A stretch of DNA of 64,000 bases from Legionella sainthelensi (GCF_900637685.1 NZ_LR134388.1:2367501-2431500); one strand, 5' to 3'; shown: positions 1 through 8,839, numbered from the stretch's first letter. Notes: generated from the sequence alone by a model not told the origin. A program made the numbers and translations.

Positions 1-71
1 AAAATCGATATTTATTCATTAATCGCCCCATTCATAATTAACAATTTTAAATAATAATACACTAAAACCCA

Positions 72-99
72 TTGTTTGAATTTATTTCTTTGTTATAAT
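72..99 (+). promoter_or_regulatory. Promoter of tRNA-Leu
   Basis: A perfect -10 box TATAAT lies at 94-99, with a weaker -35 TTGTTT at 72-77 and a 16-bp spacer. The tRNA starts 13 bases after the -10 box, so a transcription start just before it is plausible. Confidence 0.55.
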
Positions 100-111
100 G
101 GCGTCTCAAAT

Positions 112-198
112 GCCTGGGTGGCGGAATTGGTAGACGCGCCGGATTCAAAATCCGGTGGTGGTGACACCGTGTGGGTTCGAGTCCCACCCTAGGTACCA
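112..198 (+). tRNA. tRNA-Leu (anticodon CAA)
   Basis: This is a class II cloverleaf with a long variable arm. The acceptor stem GCCTGGG pairs with CCTAGGT through two G-U pairs, the anticodon stem is CCGGA/TCCGG, the loop is TTCAAAA (anticodon CAA, reading UUG), and the 3' CCA is encoded. Its 3' end is the left attachment site of an integrative element: bases 168-192 recur at 10483-10507 and the integrase gene follows directly. The tRNA stays intact after integration. Confidence 0.96.
168..192 (+). repeat. attL of the tRNA-Leu island
   Basis: These 25 bp (T-arm and 3' acceptor side of tRNA-Leu) are identical to 10483-10507. Similarity continues imperfectly for about 15 bp more (taccatt, agatatt) after a one-base gap. 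The integrase gene 200 bp inside is the expected neighbour of such a site. Confidence 0.9.
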
Positions 199-400
199 TT
201 GAGATATTATTATCACTTCTCAATGGTTCTCAATATTTAAGTAATCCTTTGATAATTAAGTAAATACTACACAAATATTTATCTCAAATCCTTCTCAATC
301 GTTCGTTATTTTTCGTATATAACCGTGCGTACTTTGGGTAAGATCTTGGGTAAACCTCTTTACTCAGCTTACCAAGCAGCACACAAGTTGAGGTAGTACT

Positions 401-1609
401 ATGCTTACGGATGCAAAAATTAGAGCATTAAAAATAAAAGATGGAAAACGCCATACCGATATGGACGGATTGGTGCTTGAAATTCGACAAAGTGGCAAAA
501 AAGTATTTATTTTCCGTTTTCAATGGAATAAAAAACCGCAAACCATCACTCTTGGGAATTATCCACATATTGGCCTGGCCGATGCCCGCAAAATAGTCCA
601 GTCCTATAGAACTTTAATTGCACAAGGTATTGATCCAAGGCTACAACATTCGAATGAAAAACCCACAATAACCTTTAAAGATGTTGCTGAAAAATGGTTT
701 CAAAAAAATTCACATCGTTGGAAGGATGTAACTTATAAGCGCCATCTTAAAAGCCTGCATCGGGATATTTATCCATTTATCGGCAATAGACCTATCGATG
801 AAATTACTAAAGCTGAACTATTAGCAATAATCCATCCTCATGAAATACAAGGGCATCATGAAGTAGCACATCGATTACACGATAGATTAAAATCCATCTT
901 TGAATATGCAACAGGGGCATCAATTACGGAAAATTACCCGTTCATCGGCCTCAAAAAAGCGTTAACCCCTAAACCTAAAGTAACCAATCAATACGCTATT
1001 TCCTCGCATGAAGCCCATAACATGCTGGAAGCGATAAAACTAAGCTCTGCAAGCAAAATAAATAAACTTTACGTGGAATTACTATCTCATTTATTTACTA
1101 GACCATCTGAATTACGATTAGCCCAATGGAGTGAATTTAACCTACAACAGGCTGAATGGATTATACCTGCCGAGCGAATGAAAATGGGCGTAACGCATTG
1201 GGTACCATTATCACATCCAGTCATAAAATTACTTAAAGAACTTAGAACAATAACAGGATTTACCCCCTACCTTTTTAACTCGCCGAGCACTAAATCTTAT
1301 CAACCAATAAGCGAAACCAGTGCTAGAAAACTCTTACACAACATAGGTTACAAAGGTGCGCATACTCTTCACGGCTTTAGATCTCTTGCATCAACAGTTT
1401 TACATGAACAAAGTAACTTCCGCAGTGATGCAATTGAAGCTCAATTGGCTCACAAGATACAAGGAGTACGTGGAATATATTTACGTGCTGATTTTAAAGA
1501 AGAAAGAAGGAGTTTAATGGGTTGGTATAGCAACTGGTTATCCAATGGGTTGCACCAGGATTATTTAGTTAATTATAAAAAGGAAAATAGTAATGACCAT
1601 CCATATTGA
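401..1609 (+). CDS. int: P4-type tyrosine recombinase / integrase
   Basis: This 402-aa site-specific recombinase probably inserts and excises the element at tRNA-Leu. The N-terminus (about 1-90) is the DUF4102 arm-binding domain typical of P4-like integrases (MDGLVLEIRQSG, ITLGNYPHIGLADAR). A SAM-like core-binding domain follows at about 90-190. In the catalytic domain the expected residues can be placed at R234 (FTRPSELR), K261, H324-x-x-R327 (HGFR), H351 (LAHK) and nucleophile Y360 (GIYLRADF). Length fits the family, so it looks intact. It begins about 200 bp inside attL and overlaps the next gene by 17 bp. Confidence 0.95.
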   Translation: MLTDAKIRALKIKDGKRHTDMDGLVLEIRQSGKKVFIFRFQWNKKPQTITLGNYPHIGLADARKIVQSYRTLIAQGIDPRLQHSNEKPTITFKDVAEKWFQKNSHRWKDVTYKRHLKSLHRDIYPFIGNRPIDEITKAELLAIIHPHEIQGHHEVAHRLHDRLKSIFEYATGASITENYPFIGLKKALTPKPKVTNQYAISSHEAHNMLEAIKLSSASKINKLYVELLSHLFTRPSELRLAQWSEFNLQQAEWIIPAERMKMGVTHWVPLSHPVIKLLKELRTITGFTPYLFNSPSTKSYQPISETSARKLLHNIGYKGAHTLHGFRSLASTVLHEQSNFRSDAIEAQLAHKIQGVRGIYLRADFKEERRSLMGWYSNWLSNGLHQDYLVNYKKENSNDHPY

Positions 1610-2744
1610 GCCTTTAGAGCTGTCCCTTAGATTAATGTTTCAAGGAATATTACCAAAGCAAGATAATAGAATTAATTATTCGGAAGCAAAATTCGCATTA
1701 AAAAAACAATTTGGTTATGATTTTACGGTGAGTCAAATTGATCTAATCATTAATTTTATTTTAATACTGCGATTAAAGACACAAGAACCTGAAACTTATT
1801 TAGAAGGAGATGAACAGCTCGACACCTATACTACTAGTCTAGGCGATGATTTTAAACAGCAGATCGAAAGCATAATACAGAGGAAATTGACTACGCCTCA
1901 ATTTAAACAGTTAATTATTACCATAAATGATTTGATGTATATACAAAATGACAGAATAAACAATACTGCCAGCCCCTATGAACAAAAAAGCATATATTGC
2001 AGTAATGATCAGTATGCTGCAACTCAATCAGAGCTTAGCGCTTTATTTAAAAGAGTTTTAACTAAGCAAGAATTTCATATATTTTTAGAATCGTGGTTTT
2101 ATTATATGTCATTAGCTCAAGATGCAAGTGACATTGATAATCGGTACAAAGAACAATTAAATGAACTTAAAGCTGATTTAGCAATAGCCATAAACTCCAC
2201 AAAAAAGAAAATAAGCGCTTATAATCGGATTTCTAATCAAATAAAATCATTAGAACGTTTTCCTCATCACGATTTGAAAACATATGAATATTCTCAACAT
2301 GAAGAACAAAAACAATTAACTTTTTGTGAAAAAGAACTAGCGAGATTAAATCAAAGTAATGGACATGAATTAAATGTCCATAAATTAAGAGAGCAAGCAT
2401 ATTTTGCGATTTTATTTTGTGCTGAAACACTTGGGTTATCTGCCCCTAATCAAAGAAAATATGGAAATCCTTTATTAACTGTTCTTAAAGTTATGCTTAA
2501 CATAAATGAAGAAGAAAAAGATCTAGAGAATATTAAAATTTGTTTAAGTCAGATCTATCAGAAATATGTCCGTTTTAAAAAAAGTGATGGAGTTAGAGAC
2601 GTTTATGAAGATTTAATATGTAAAGCAAGAGCTAATCCAGATTGCTATGTCACTTTATCCAATATAAATAGGGATTTTCGATCACTTCTGTTACCTCTAA
2701 CCCTACAACCAAAGATTTCTATTAATAGTGATCCCGCCCTTTAA
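1593..2744 (+). CDS. Hypothetical island protein, coiled-coil rich
   Basis: I do not recognise this 383-aa protein. It is hydrophilic, rich in Lys, Glu, Gln and Asn, without signal peptide or membrane segments. A long heptad-like stretch (about 190-260) predicts a coiled coil. Its start lies 17 bp inside the integrase gene, so the two are probably translationally coupled. The DNA is very AT-rich, as in much of the element. A role in integration or copy control is only a guess from position. Confidence 0.6.
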   Translation: MTIHIEPLELSLRLMFQGILPKQDNRINYSEAKFALKKQFGYDFTVSQIDLIINFILILRLKTQEPETYLEGDEQLDTYTTSLGDDFKQQIESIIQRKLTTPQFKQLIITINDLMYIQNDRINNTASPYEQKSIYCSNDQYAATQSELSALFKRVLTKQEFHIFLESWFYYMSLAQDASDIDNRYKEQLNELKADLAIAINSTKKKISAYNRISNQIKSLERFPHHDLKTYEYSQHEEQKQLTFCEKELARLNQSNGHELNVHKLREQAYFAILFCAETLGLSAPNQRKYGNPLLTVLKVMLNINEEEKDLENIKICLSQIYQKYVRFKKSDGVRDVYEDLICKARANPDCYVTLSNINRDFRSLLLPLTLQPKISINSDPAL

Positions 2745-2855
2745 ATCAACCATCGTCAACATTATGAGCACATTACTAAAGTAAGCATAATTGTTCTCTT
2801 GAACCATTAAAAATAGTTCAAAACGAAACAATCAACTATTAACAAGGTGTTAAAA

Positions 2856-3035
2856 ATGACAACAGAACCATTATTGCTATACCCCAAACAGGCTCAAAAA
2901 CTTTTAGGGGTAGGAACAACTAAATTTTATGAGCTTATTAAGTCGCCAAACTTTCCTAAGGCTAAAAATCCACTCGGAAAGCGGCCAATGTATTTAAGAG
3001 AAGAATTAGAAAACTGGGTTAGGAATTTAGACTAA
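2856..3035 (+). CDS. AlpA-family transcriptional regulator
   Basis: This 59-aa MerR-like winged-helix protein is of the AlpA/phage-excisionase type that usually controls P4-like integrases or acts as excision factor. Visible features are the HTH (YPKQAQKLLGVGTTKFYELI) and the C-terminal wing with REELENWVRNLD. I chose the ATG at 2856 because AAGGTG lies 7 bases upstream; a GTG at 2847 would overlap that ribosome-binding site. It stands alone between the unknown gene and the primase, as in related satellites. Confidence 0.85.
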   Translation: MTTEPLLLYPKQAQKLLGVGTTKFYELIKSPNFPKAKNPLGKRPMYLREELENWVRNLD

Positions 3036-3114
3036 AAACATAGGCTCATGGATGACTTATGCTCCGTATTAAAGCCATCGGAGCATCAATTAAGAATTAA
3101 AGGGAAGGTTTACT

Positions 3115-4077
3115 ATGAACATTATAATTGATAGAGCAAAGGGACAGTGGCCAGAGGTTTATAAGCATTATTTAAAAAATAAACACCGGTCCAGTCCTGT
3201 ATGTGGTGGAAAAGATCGTTTTAGATTTGATGATAAGGAAGGTAAAGGTACATTTTATTGTAATAAATGCGGCTCTGGCTATGGAATAAAGCTATTACAG
3301 AATTACCACAAATGGAGTTTTTCTAAAGCAGTTTATCAAGTTGCAAAGATATTAGGTATTCAAACTCAAGGTAATTATAACTTTGATTATAGAAATAGTC
3401 CTATCCCTAAATCATCCTTGCCAAATGCTCTTAATGCAGAGGAGTTGAAAAAACGTCGAAACGCTTTAACCTATACTTGGCTACAGATACAATTAATCAG
3501 ATCAGAAGATCCTGTTGATTGTTATTTAAAGTCACGCGGTATATCTCTTAAACAATTTCCGGTTTCATTGCGGTACCATCCTCATTCACCTTATTACGAT
3601 GAAAAAGTTTTACTAGGATATTTTCCTGCGAGGGTAGCCCTTGTAAGAAATCAAAATAATGGAATGGCTACACTTCATCGTACATATTTAGTAAAAACCT
3701 GTAAGGCTAATGTACCAAATCCTAAAAAGCTTATGCCTTCACAACCCAAAGCATCTGTTGGAGCAGCAATAAAATTATATCAACCTGTTGATGGAAAAAT
3801 TGCTTTAGCTGAAGGCATAGAAACGGCCCTTTCTATTCATATTGCAACAAAACTTCCAGCGTGGGCAACAATAAGCGTGGTAGGTATGGATAATATTTTG
3901 TTACCTCCATACGTCAAAGAGGTGATTATAACCGTTGATAATGATGAATCTGGATGTGGACAGCAGGCTGCTTATCGACTTACGAAAAGATTATTAATAG
4001 AAGGACGAACAGTTAAACGTGCAATACCTTCTTGTGTTGGCAAGGACTTTGTTGACATGCTATTGGAGGACTATTAA
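3115..4077 (+). CDS. P4-like primase (Zn finger plus Toprim)
   Basis: This 320-aa protein probably primes replication of the element. An N-terminal P4-type zinc-binding module is visible (CGGKDRFRFDD, then FYCNKCG, residues 30-53). A Toprim domain follows, with LAEGIETALS (catalytic Glu233) and the metal-binding DND at 275-277. The usual first zinc cysteine of the PCPxCGGKDRF motif is replaced by Ser27, leaving C30, C49 and C52. AAGGGAAGG precedes the ATG. The stop overlaps the start of the DUF3987 gene (ATGA), so primase and ATPase are coupled, as if a P4 alpha protein were split in two. Confidence 0.88.
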   Translation: MNIIIDRAKGQWPEVYKHYLKNKHRSSPVCGGKDRFRFDDKEGKGTFYCNKCGSGYGIKLLQNYHKWSFSKAVYQVAKILGIQTQGNYNFDYRNSPIPKSSLPNALNAEELKKRRNALTYTWLQIQLIRSEDPVDCYLKSRGISLKQFPVSLRYHPHSPYYDEKVLLGYFPARVALVRNQNNGMATLHRTYLVKTCKANVPNPKKLMPSQPKASVGAAIKLYQPVDGKIALAEGIETALSIHIATKLPAWATISVVGMDNILLPPYVKEVIITVDNDESGCGQQAAYRLTKRLLIEGRTVKRAIPSCVGKDFVDMLLEDY

Positions 4078-5603
4078 TGAGCGCTAAAGATATTGAAGAT
4101 CTTGTCGATAGTATGCCTTTTGAATGGCCCTCGCCGAATACAGATTTGGCCGATCCGCTGCCTACACGTAATACCCCAATAAAATACCCATTAGAGGCCT
4201 TAGGTAGTATTTTGGGGGAAGCTGCCAAACAACTCGCTTATCATGTTCAAGTACCTGAAGGCATGGCTGGTCAATCTGTTTTAGCGGCAGCTGGGTTAGT
4301 AGCACAAGCTCATATCAATGTGCAACGAGGCAGTATAGGCATAAGCCCTGTGTCAATTTTTTGCCTTAGCGTAGCTGAATCAGGCGATCGTAAAAGCACT
4401 GTAGATCGATTAGCACTCGCACCAATTAGAGCTTATGAAAATAAACGAGCCTTAGTATTTTCAGCAAAAGAACAAAAATATAAGGCCGAAATGGAGGCTT
4501 GGGAGCTTCGACGTATTTCAATTATAAAATTATGTAGCAAACCGAAAGCAGAGTTGAGCGACGATGAGCAAAAGAGGCTTTCTGAAAGGTTATTTCAACT
4601 TGAATTAAGTAAACCAAAAGCACCTTCCCGCTCAAATATTACTTTTAGCGAACCTACCTCGGAGGGAATATGGAAACATTATATTCACGGAGATCCAAGC
4701 GCAGGATTATTTAGTGATGAAGGTATTTCCTTCTTTAGCGGTCATGGTATGAATGACGAGGCTAAAGGTAGAACCATTCATATCTTATCTAAGCTGTGGG
4801 ATGGCGATCCAATAACACGCACTCGCGGTAGTGAAGGAGAATCAGGAGCATTAGCAAATCGTAGATTAAGCAGTCATTTAATGATTCAGCCAGTTATTGC
4901 AAACAAGGTATTATCCGATCAACTACTTCAAGGACAGGGATTTCTTGCACGGTTCTTAATTAGTCATGAACCAAGCATTGCAGGTAGTCGATTCTTATCG
5001 GATAGGGATTTAGAAAAAGGTGCAAATAGTGATTCTGCTATTGCTAAGTACTGGCAAAGGCTTACAAATTTATTAAATCTACCGTTGAAAATAAATGAGT
5101 CAACTGGTGAATTGCAATTAACTGTATTTGCTTTAAGAGGCAATGCGTTAGATGCATGGTGTGCTCTACATGATGGTATAGAGGAGCAGCTTCGAGCTGA
5201 TGGAAGATTTACAGATATTAAATCGTTCGCATCAAAGGCGGCGGAAAATGCTGCTCGTATTGCTGCAATATTGGCTTTTGTAGAAGGCTACGAGCAGCCT
5301 ACTGTTGAACATGTGGAACGTGCAGGAGTATTGATTTCTTATTATTTAGAATCCACGATCATGCATACCACAGAAGCCCTATATGATGTAAATGAGTTAC
5401 TAGCGAATGATTTGCTTGCTTGGATAAAAATGAAAGGCGGCACATTGTCGGCCGATCAGTTCAAAGCATTACCGTCAAAGTTAAGAGAAGCGCGAATGGC
5501 GCGTCGTTTACTACAAGTTCTCGTTGATACTGGACACATCCAGATAACTGCAAGAAACAGTAAAACTAAAAAGCCTATCGCATGGGAGGTTAACCCATGC
5601 TAG
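4077..5603 (+). CDS. DUF3987 (YfjI-like) ATPase/helicase-like protein
   Basis: This 508-aa protein belongs to the DUF3987/YfjI family found beside Toprim primases in satellites and prophages and thought to be the replicative helicase partner. A Walker A-like loop ESGDRKST is at residues 101-108; the aspartate-containing LFSDEGISFFSG resembles a Walker B region. A helical insert lies at about 140-195. The start overlaps the primase stop by 4 bases. The last bases overlap the next gene by 7. Confidence 0.82.
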   Translation: MSAKDIEDLVDSMPFEWPSPNTDLADPLPTRNTPIKYPLEALGSILGEAAKQLAYHVQVPEGMAGQSVLAAAGLVAQAHINVQRGSIGISPVSIFCLSVAESGDRKSTVDRLALAPIRAYENKRALVFSAKEQKYKAEMEAWELRRISIIKLCSKPKAELSDDEQKRLSERLFQLELSKPKAPSRSNITFSEPTSEGIWKHYIHGDPSAGLFSDEGISFFSGHGMNDEAKGRTIHILSKLWDGDPITRTRGSEGESGALANRRLSSHLMIQPVIANKVLSDQLLQGQGFLARFLISHEPSIAGSRFLSDRDLEKGANSDSAIAKYWQRLTNLLNLPLKINESTGELQLTVFALRGNALDAWCALHDGIEEQLRADGRFTDIKSFASKAAENAARIAAILAFVEGYEQPTVEHVERAGVLISYYLESTIMHTTEALYDVNELLANDLLAWIKMKGGTLSADQFKALPSKLREARMARRLLQVLVDTGHIQITARNSKTKKPIAWEVNPC

Positions 5604-6127
5604 ATCTAATATCCAATGGATTTGCTTTAAGAAAGAAATCGTCAGCAATAGATCCGCAAGAAACCCGCAACAAATCCGCAACTGATAGGTCATCTCCAGT
5701 GATGGATTCCGCAATATCCGCAGAATCCGCAAAGGTAATGAATCAATATGATGTTGATGATTATATACAAAATGATAATGACAAAGATTGTATGGTTAGA
5801 GAGTATTCATGGTATGACAAAGATAGTGTTGCGGATTCTGCGGATATTGCGGAAACTCAAGCAGCGAAACAAATTGATGCTGCGAATTCATTGCGGAATG
5901 AGTGCGGATTTACTCTTGAAACTTTGATGGGGCCACATGTAGTTGAAATTGTACAAAAAATCTGCCAGGAGTTTTCTATCAGTGCAAGTTACGTTCTGGA
6001 GCATCTTCTTTCAAAAGAAGATATCAACGATATTGCTGATGGTAATATTCCAATCGAAACATTAAAATTACATATAGAACTCTGGATGGCAAACGGAATG
6101 CCTCATTACTCAGGCAGACCAGAATAG
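5597..6127 (+). CDS. Hypothetical protein overlapping the putative iteron array
   Basis: I do not recognise this 176-aa product. Its first half is low in hydrophobics and repeats Ser-Ala and Ala-Asp motifs (SAISAESAK, VADSADIAE) that come from the iteron-like DNA beneath it. The C-terminal 75 residues look like a small helical domain. The start overlaps the DUF3987 stop. It may be a true DNA-binding or copy-control protein, or mainly a passenger of a replication origin. Confidence 0.5.
   Translation: MLDLISNGFALRKKSSAIDPQETRNKSATDRSSPVMDSAISAESAKVMNQYDVDDYIQNDNDKDCMVREYSWYDKDSVADSADIAETQAAKQIDAANSLRNECGFTLETLMGPHVVEIVQKICQEFSISASYVLEHLLSKEDINDIADGNIPIETLKLHIELWMANGMPHYSGRPE
5651..5912. repeat. 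Iteron-like TCCGCAA array with a 26-bp inverted repeat (candidate replication origin)
   Basis: About eleven copies of a heptamer close to TCCGCAA lie in about 260 bp. Six are on the + strand (5652-5733) and about five inverted (5829-5910). Two clusters form a perfect 26-bp inverted repeat: 5707-5732 and 5829-5854. Next to a primase and an ATPase this matches the layout of P4-like origins, where the initiator binds iterons. The origin function is inferred. Confidence 0.6.
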
Positions 6128-6150
6128 AAATCAGATATACGGAGAAGAAC

Positions 6151-6621
6151 ATGAATAAGAATTCAACAGTAGGTAGACCAACTCAGTATACCGATAAATT
6201 GGCGAAAGAGATCTGCGATAAAATTGCATCATCAAGTAAAGGCACAAAAAAACTCTGCGCTGAGCATCCTCACTGGCCATGCCAAGCTACTTTATTTACG
6301 TGGCTTAAAAATAATGAGGACTTTTCAGAGCAATACGCGCAAGCAAAAATATGTCAGATTGAATTGTTGGTTGATGAGATTATAGAGATCTCTGATGATG
6401 CTTCTCAAGATCAGCATGTGAATAAGCAGAGAGAGTTAGTATCAAATCCACAAACCGTACACAGGGCACGGTTAAAAGTTGATACTCGTAAATGGTTAGC
6501 AAGTAAATTAGTTCCAAAGGTATACGGTAATAAAGTAGATATTGAAAGTGATAACAGTATGTCAGAAGAGTTACGAAAGTTAAATGCTAATCTTGAAGCT
6601 AAATATACTCGTGACTATTAA
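6151..6621 (+). CDS. Terminase small subunit-like DNA-binding protein
   Basis: This 156-aa protein resembles the small-terminase-like HTH proteins of phages and satellites. It has an N-terminal helix-turn-helix (GRPTQYTDKLAKEICDKIA, then ATLFTWLKNNEDFSEQYAQA) and a C-terminal HRARLKVDTRKWLASKLVP motif common in that family. It starts 23 bp after the preceding gene with GGAGAAGAAC upstream. No large terminase is present, so it could hijack helper-phage packaging or simply be a regulator. Confidence 0.75.
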   Translation: MNKNSTVGRPTQYTDKLAKEICDKIASSSKGTKKLCAEHPHWPCQATLFTWLKNNEDFSEQYAQAKICQIELLVDEIIEISDDASQDQHVNKQRELVSNPQTVHRARLKVDTRKWLASKLVPKVYGNKVDIESDNSMSEELRKLNANLEAKYTRDY

Positions 6622-7258
6622 ACCCTCGTTGAACAACGAAGGGAATCTTATAGCAACATACATGAGGTTCTACCATGGAATTCAGGGGGGTATATCCCTA
6701 CATAAAGGTGGGGTATCTACATGCACGGGAGTCCAGCCTGTCTGCAAGCGGGAATATTTTCTATAACTTTAAGTGTTGTATTTAGAATACTTATTTATCC
6801 TGATTAGGGATTACAAACACAAATTTTTCTGTACCATTCTGAATCTGGGGTATATACCAGTATTAATTGTGGTGATTCTAAGAACTATAAATGCAATAAA
6901 ACAAGACATAGGAAAAGATGACAACTATATATTGTTTAAGAGATTTGAACCCCTATGTGATTTAAATATAGAAAATAAAGACAATGGTTCCCCTGTCTCT
7001 GCGAACATCTTATAAACTGTCAGAGGAATCCAATGACCGGTTTCATCCAACATTGAATTCATCAATCCCGCCAAAACTCATAAACCTAAAAATAACCACG
7101 AAAGAAGATATATACTTCCGGAAAAATACATATTAGCTTTCAAGATTAACCCGATAATGATTTTTTTAATATAACTTAAGCAATTAGTTCTCCCTTATTC
7201 TAAAAGTTCGAAGCCCAATTATAAATGCATTCAAAATAGCCAGGTTTTCAGCTATGTA
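6622..7258. other. AT-rich gap without convincing genes
   Basis: This is 637 bp between the left and right halves of the island. Two small open frames (6584-6766 and 6773-7015) lack ribosome-binding sites and have atypical composition. No clear promoter, tRNA or repeat is visible. Confidence 0.5.
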
Positions 7259-7513
7259 TCAGCGATCACTATTTTTCATCATTTTAAGTTGCTCTTCTAA
7301 AATTTTATTTTGTAATTCAAGTTGCCTTTGTTCTGCTCTTAGTCTTCCTGCCTCCTGAGCAATTCTGTATCCCTCATCAAAACCGTCTGAGGCACTCTTT
7401 GATGAGGAGTCTAGCAGAGGAGCATTGGAAAAATCTGTAAAATTTATAGCAGCATTTACATTGTTAATGATTATTAAAAATAATGTGGCTATTAATAAAT
7501 TCAACTTATTCAT
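7259..7513 (-). CDS. Small secreted coiled-coil protein
   Basis: This 84-aa protein has a typical signal peptide (MNKLNLLIATLFLIIINNVNA, likely cut after Ala). A Ser/Asp-rich linker and a C-terminal amphipathic helix follow (about 50-84, RLRAEQRQLELQNKILEEQL) that should form a coiled coil. It is the last of three small exported proteins in one direction. Function unknown; a periplasmic oligomer is likely. Confidence 0.6.
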   Translation of the reverse strand: MNKLNLLIATLFLIIINNVNAAINFTDFSNAPLLDSSSKSASDGFDEGYRIAQEAGRLRAEQRQLELQNKILEEQLKMMKNSDR

Positions 7514-7531
7514 GGTAAAATTTCTCTTTAG

Positions 7532-7795
7532 TTAGTTAACATTTAATTCAACTGAAATACCTTCATCAGTCTCTCCACTAATATGACCATAGCCATCCCA
7601 CTGTCCGTTGAAATCGTGATTATTTCCATTTTCGTCAGTTAATTCACCGCTTACATCCCGCTCTCCATTGTATGAATAAATTATTCCTTCTAATTCAATT
7701 CCATTTTCATCTTCTCCACTAACATAATAAGTATGATCAAATGCAAAACTGCTAAAATTTACTAAACACATCAAGACAGCAATTGTTGCTCTCAT
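7532..7795 (-). CDS. Small secreted acidic protein
   Basis: This 87-aa protein has a signal peptide (about residues 1-18, cleavage near SSFAFD). An acidic, Gly/Asn-rich beta-like domain follows with three short degenerate repeats (GIELEGIIY, VSGELTDENG, ISGETDEGI). No catalytic motif is seen. It lies 18 bp upstream of the coiled-coil gene and 9 bp downstream of the basic one, suggesting a three-gene operon. Confidence 0.6.
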   Translation of the reverse strand: MRATIAVLMCLVNFSSFAFDHTYYVSGEDENGIELEGIIYSYNGERDVSGELTDENGNNHDFNGQWDGYGHISGETDEGISVELNVN

Positions 7796-7804
7796 TATTA
7801 ATCC

Positions 7805-8035
7805 CTAGTAACAAACATTATTATGGCAATGGACACCTGAATAAGGATTCCCAGCTCTATGTCTTCTGACATAAGTACCATTTTTTTTGAAATAAGGTCT
7901 TACAGTATGAGCTCTTCCATACGAAGAGCCATATTTGGGTGGAGAATAATGGTAACGATAACTTTTCGCATGTAGGAGATTAGTAAAACTAAAACAAAAA
8001 ATTAATACACTTGATAAGAATATTTTGGACTTCAT
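7805..8035 (-). CDS. Small secreted basic protein (RPYxxKNGTYV type)
   Basis: This 76-aa protein has a signal peptide (about 1-23, ending LLHA). The short, Tyr- and Arg-rich mature part contains VRPYFKKNGTYVRRHRAGNPYSG, a motif recurrent in small exported proteins of gammaproteobacteria and their phages. Cysteines near the C-terminus (VHCHNNVC) could form a disulfide or bind metal. It is first in the three-gene set, divergent from the XRE regulator gene. Confidence 0.6.
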   Translation of the reverse strand: MKSKIFLSSVLIFCFSFTNLLHAKSYRYHYSPPKYGSSYGRAHTVRPYFKKNGTYVRRHRAGNPYSGVHCHNNVCY

Positions 8036-8149
8036 TGATACCTCTTAATATTAAAAAAACACTAAAAAATTAATCTTTATAATAAGTTAAGTCATATTTT
8101 TGGATCAAATAATTCCTTAATGATCACAATTAGACCAATCCAGGCGAAT

Positions 8150-8200
8150 ACTAAGAAATCCTTAGTATCCTGTCAAGCAAAAAACTAAGAATCTCTTAGC
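8150..8200. promoter_or_regulatory. Two palindromic operators upstream of the XRE regulator
   Basis: Two near-identical palindromes, ACTAAGAAATCCTTAGT at 8150-8166 and CTAAGAATCTCTTAG at 8185-8199, share 5-bp arms (CTAAG/CTTAG) and a 5-bp spacer. Their centres are 34 bp apart, about three helical turns. They lie 31 bp before the XRE gene start and between two divergent units, as expected for autorepression. Confidence 0.72.
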
Positions 8201-8230
8201 ATTAAATAGATATTATTTTAGGCAAAGAGA

Positions 8231-8497
8231 ATGGCAAATTCGCCATTACCCAAAAGACTTAAAGAAGCCCGAACAGCCGCTGGCATGTCACAGAAGCAAC
8301 TTGGCATCGCTGCTGGTATGGACGAGTTTTCAGCAAGTCCTCGCATAAATCAATATGAGACAGGCAAACACACTCCTGATTTCTTAACATTAAAAAGAAT
8401 TGCTATGGTTTTATCAGTACCTACAGCTTATTTTTATGCAGAGGAAGACGATTTAGCTGAATTGATTAGGTTATTTTTTCTAACACGCACTAATTGA
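8231..8497 (+). CDS. XRE-family transcriptional regulator
   Basis: This 88-aa Cro/C1-type repressor has an HTH across about residues 8-68: LKEARTAAGMSQKQLGIAAG, then RINQYETGKHTPDFLTLKRI. A short C-terminal tail follows and there is no cleavable domain. It probably binds the two CTAAG palindromes upstream. It sits at the divergent junction with the small secreted genes and before the DUF3800 cargo, so it could be the island's switch or a cargo regulator. Confidence 0.88.
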   Translation: MANSPLPKRLKEARTAAGMSQKQLGIAAGMDEFSASPRINQYETGKHTPDFLTLKRIAMVLSVPTAYFYAEEDDLAELIRLFFLTRTN

Positions 8498-8839
8498 AAG
8501 TAAAGGTTTTTTCTAAAACTATTTTCATTGAATCCTTTTTCTAAATTCAAAAAATCAATCGCAGTCTTCAAAGAAGCTCTCACAGACACTTCAACTATGA
8601 AACAAAAGAATTAAAATTCTATATAATTTTAAAGTGGAAGATATACAAGACATTCCCTGGCCACCGGACTGAAAAAATACAAAAATAGTTTGATTGTCTC
8701 TATAAATAAAAGTGAACATGCAAAAGACAAGAAAAAAATTACTTGTTGGTCTAAAATTAAGTATAGCAGGACTGAACCCATTTGAGCTTAGCTCATCTAT
8801 AAAAATATAGATTAGAGATGGGTGTAGGTTCTGCATTCT
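8498..8839. other. Intergenic stretch, no gene seen
   Basis: This is 342 AT-rich bases between the convergent XRE and DUF3800 genes. An 81-codon frame on the minus strand has no ribosome-binding site and low-complexity hydrophobic content, so I do not call it. Confidence 0.5.

Noticed and set aside
5651..5912. Repeat cluster as a CRISPR array
   Set aside because: Units are only about seven bases, occur in both orientations and have no uniform spacers; no cas genes are present.
6584..7015. Two small frames after the terminase-like gene
   Set aside because: No ribosome-binding sites, overlap with the upstream gene and atypical composition.
8591..8836. 81-codon minus-strand frame beside the DUF3800 gene
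   Set aside because: No ribosome-binding site and no recognisable domain; looks like random AT-rich reading.
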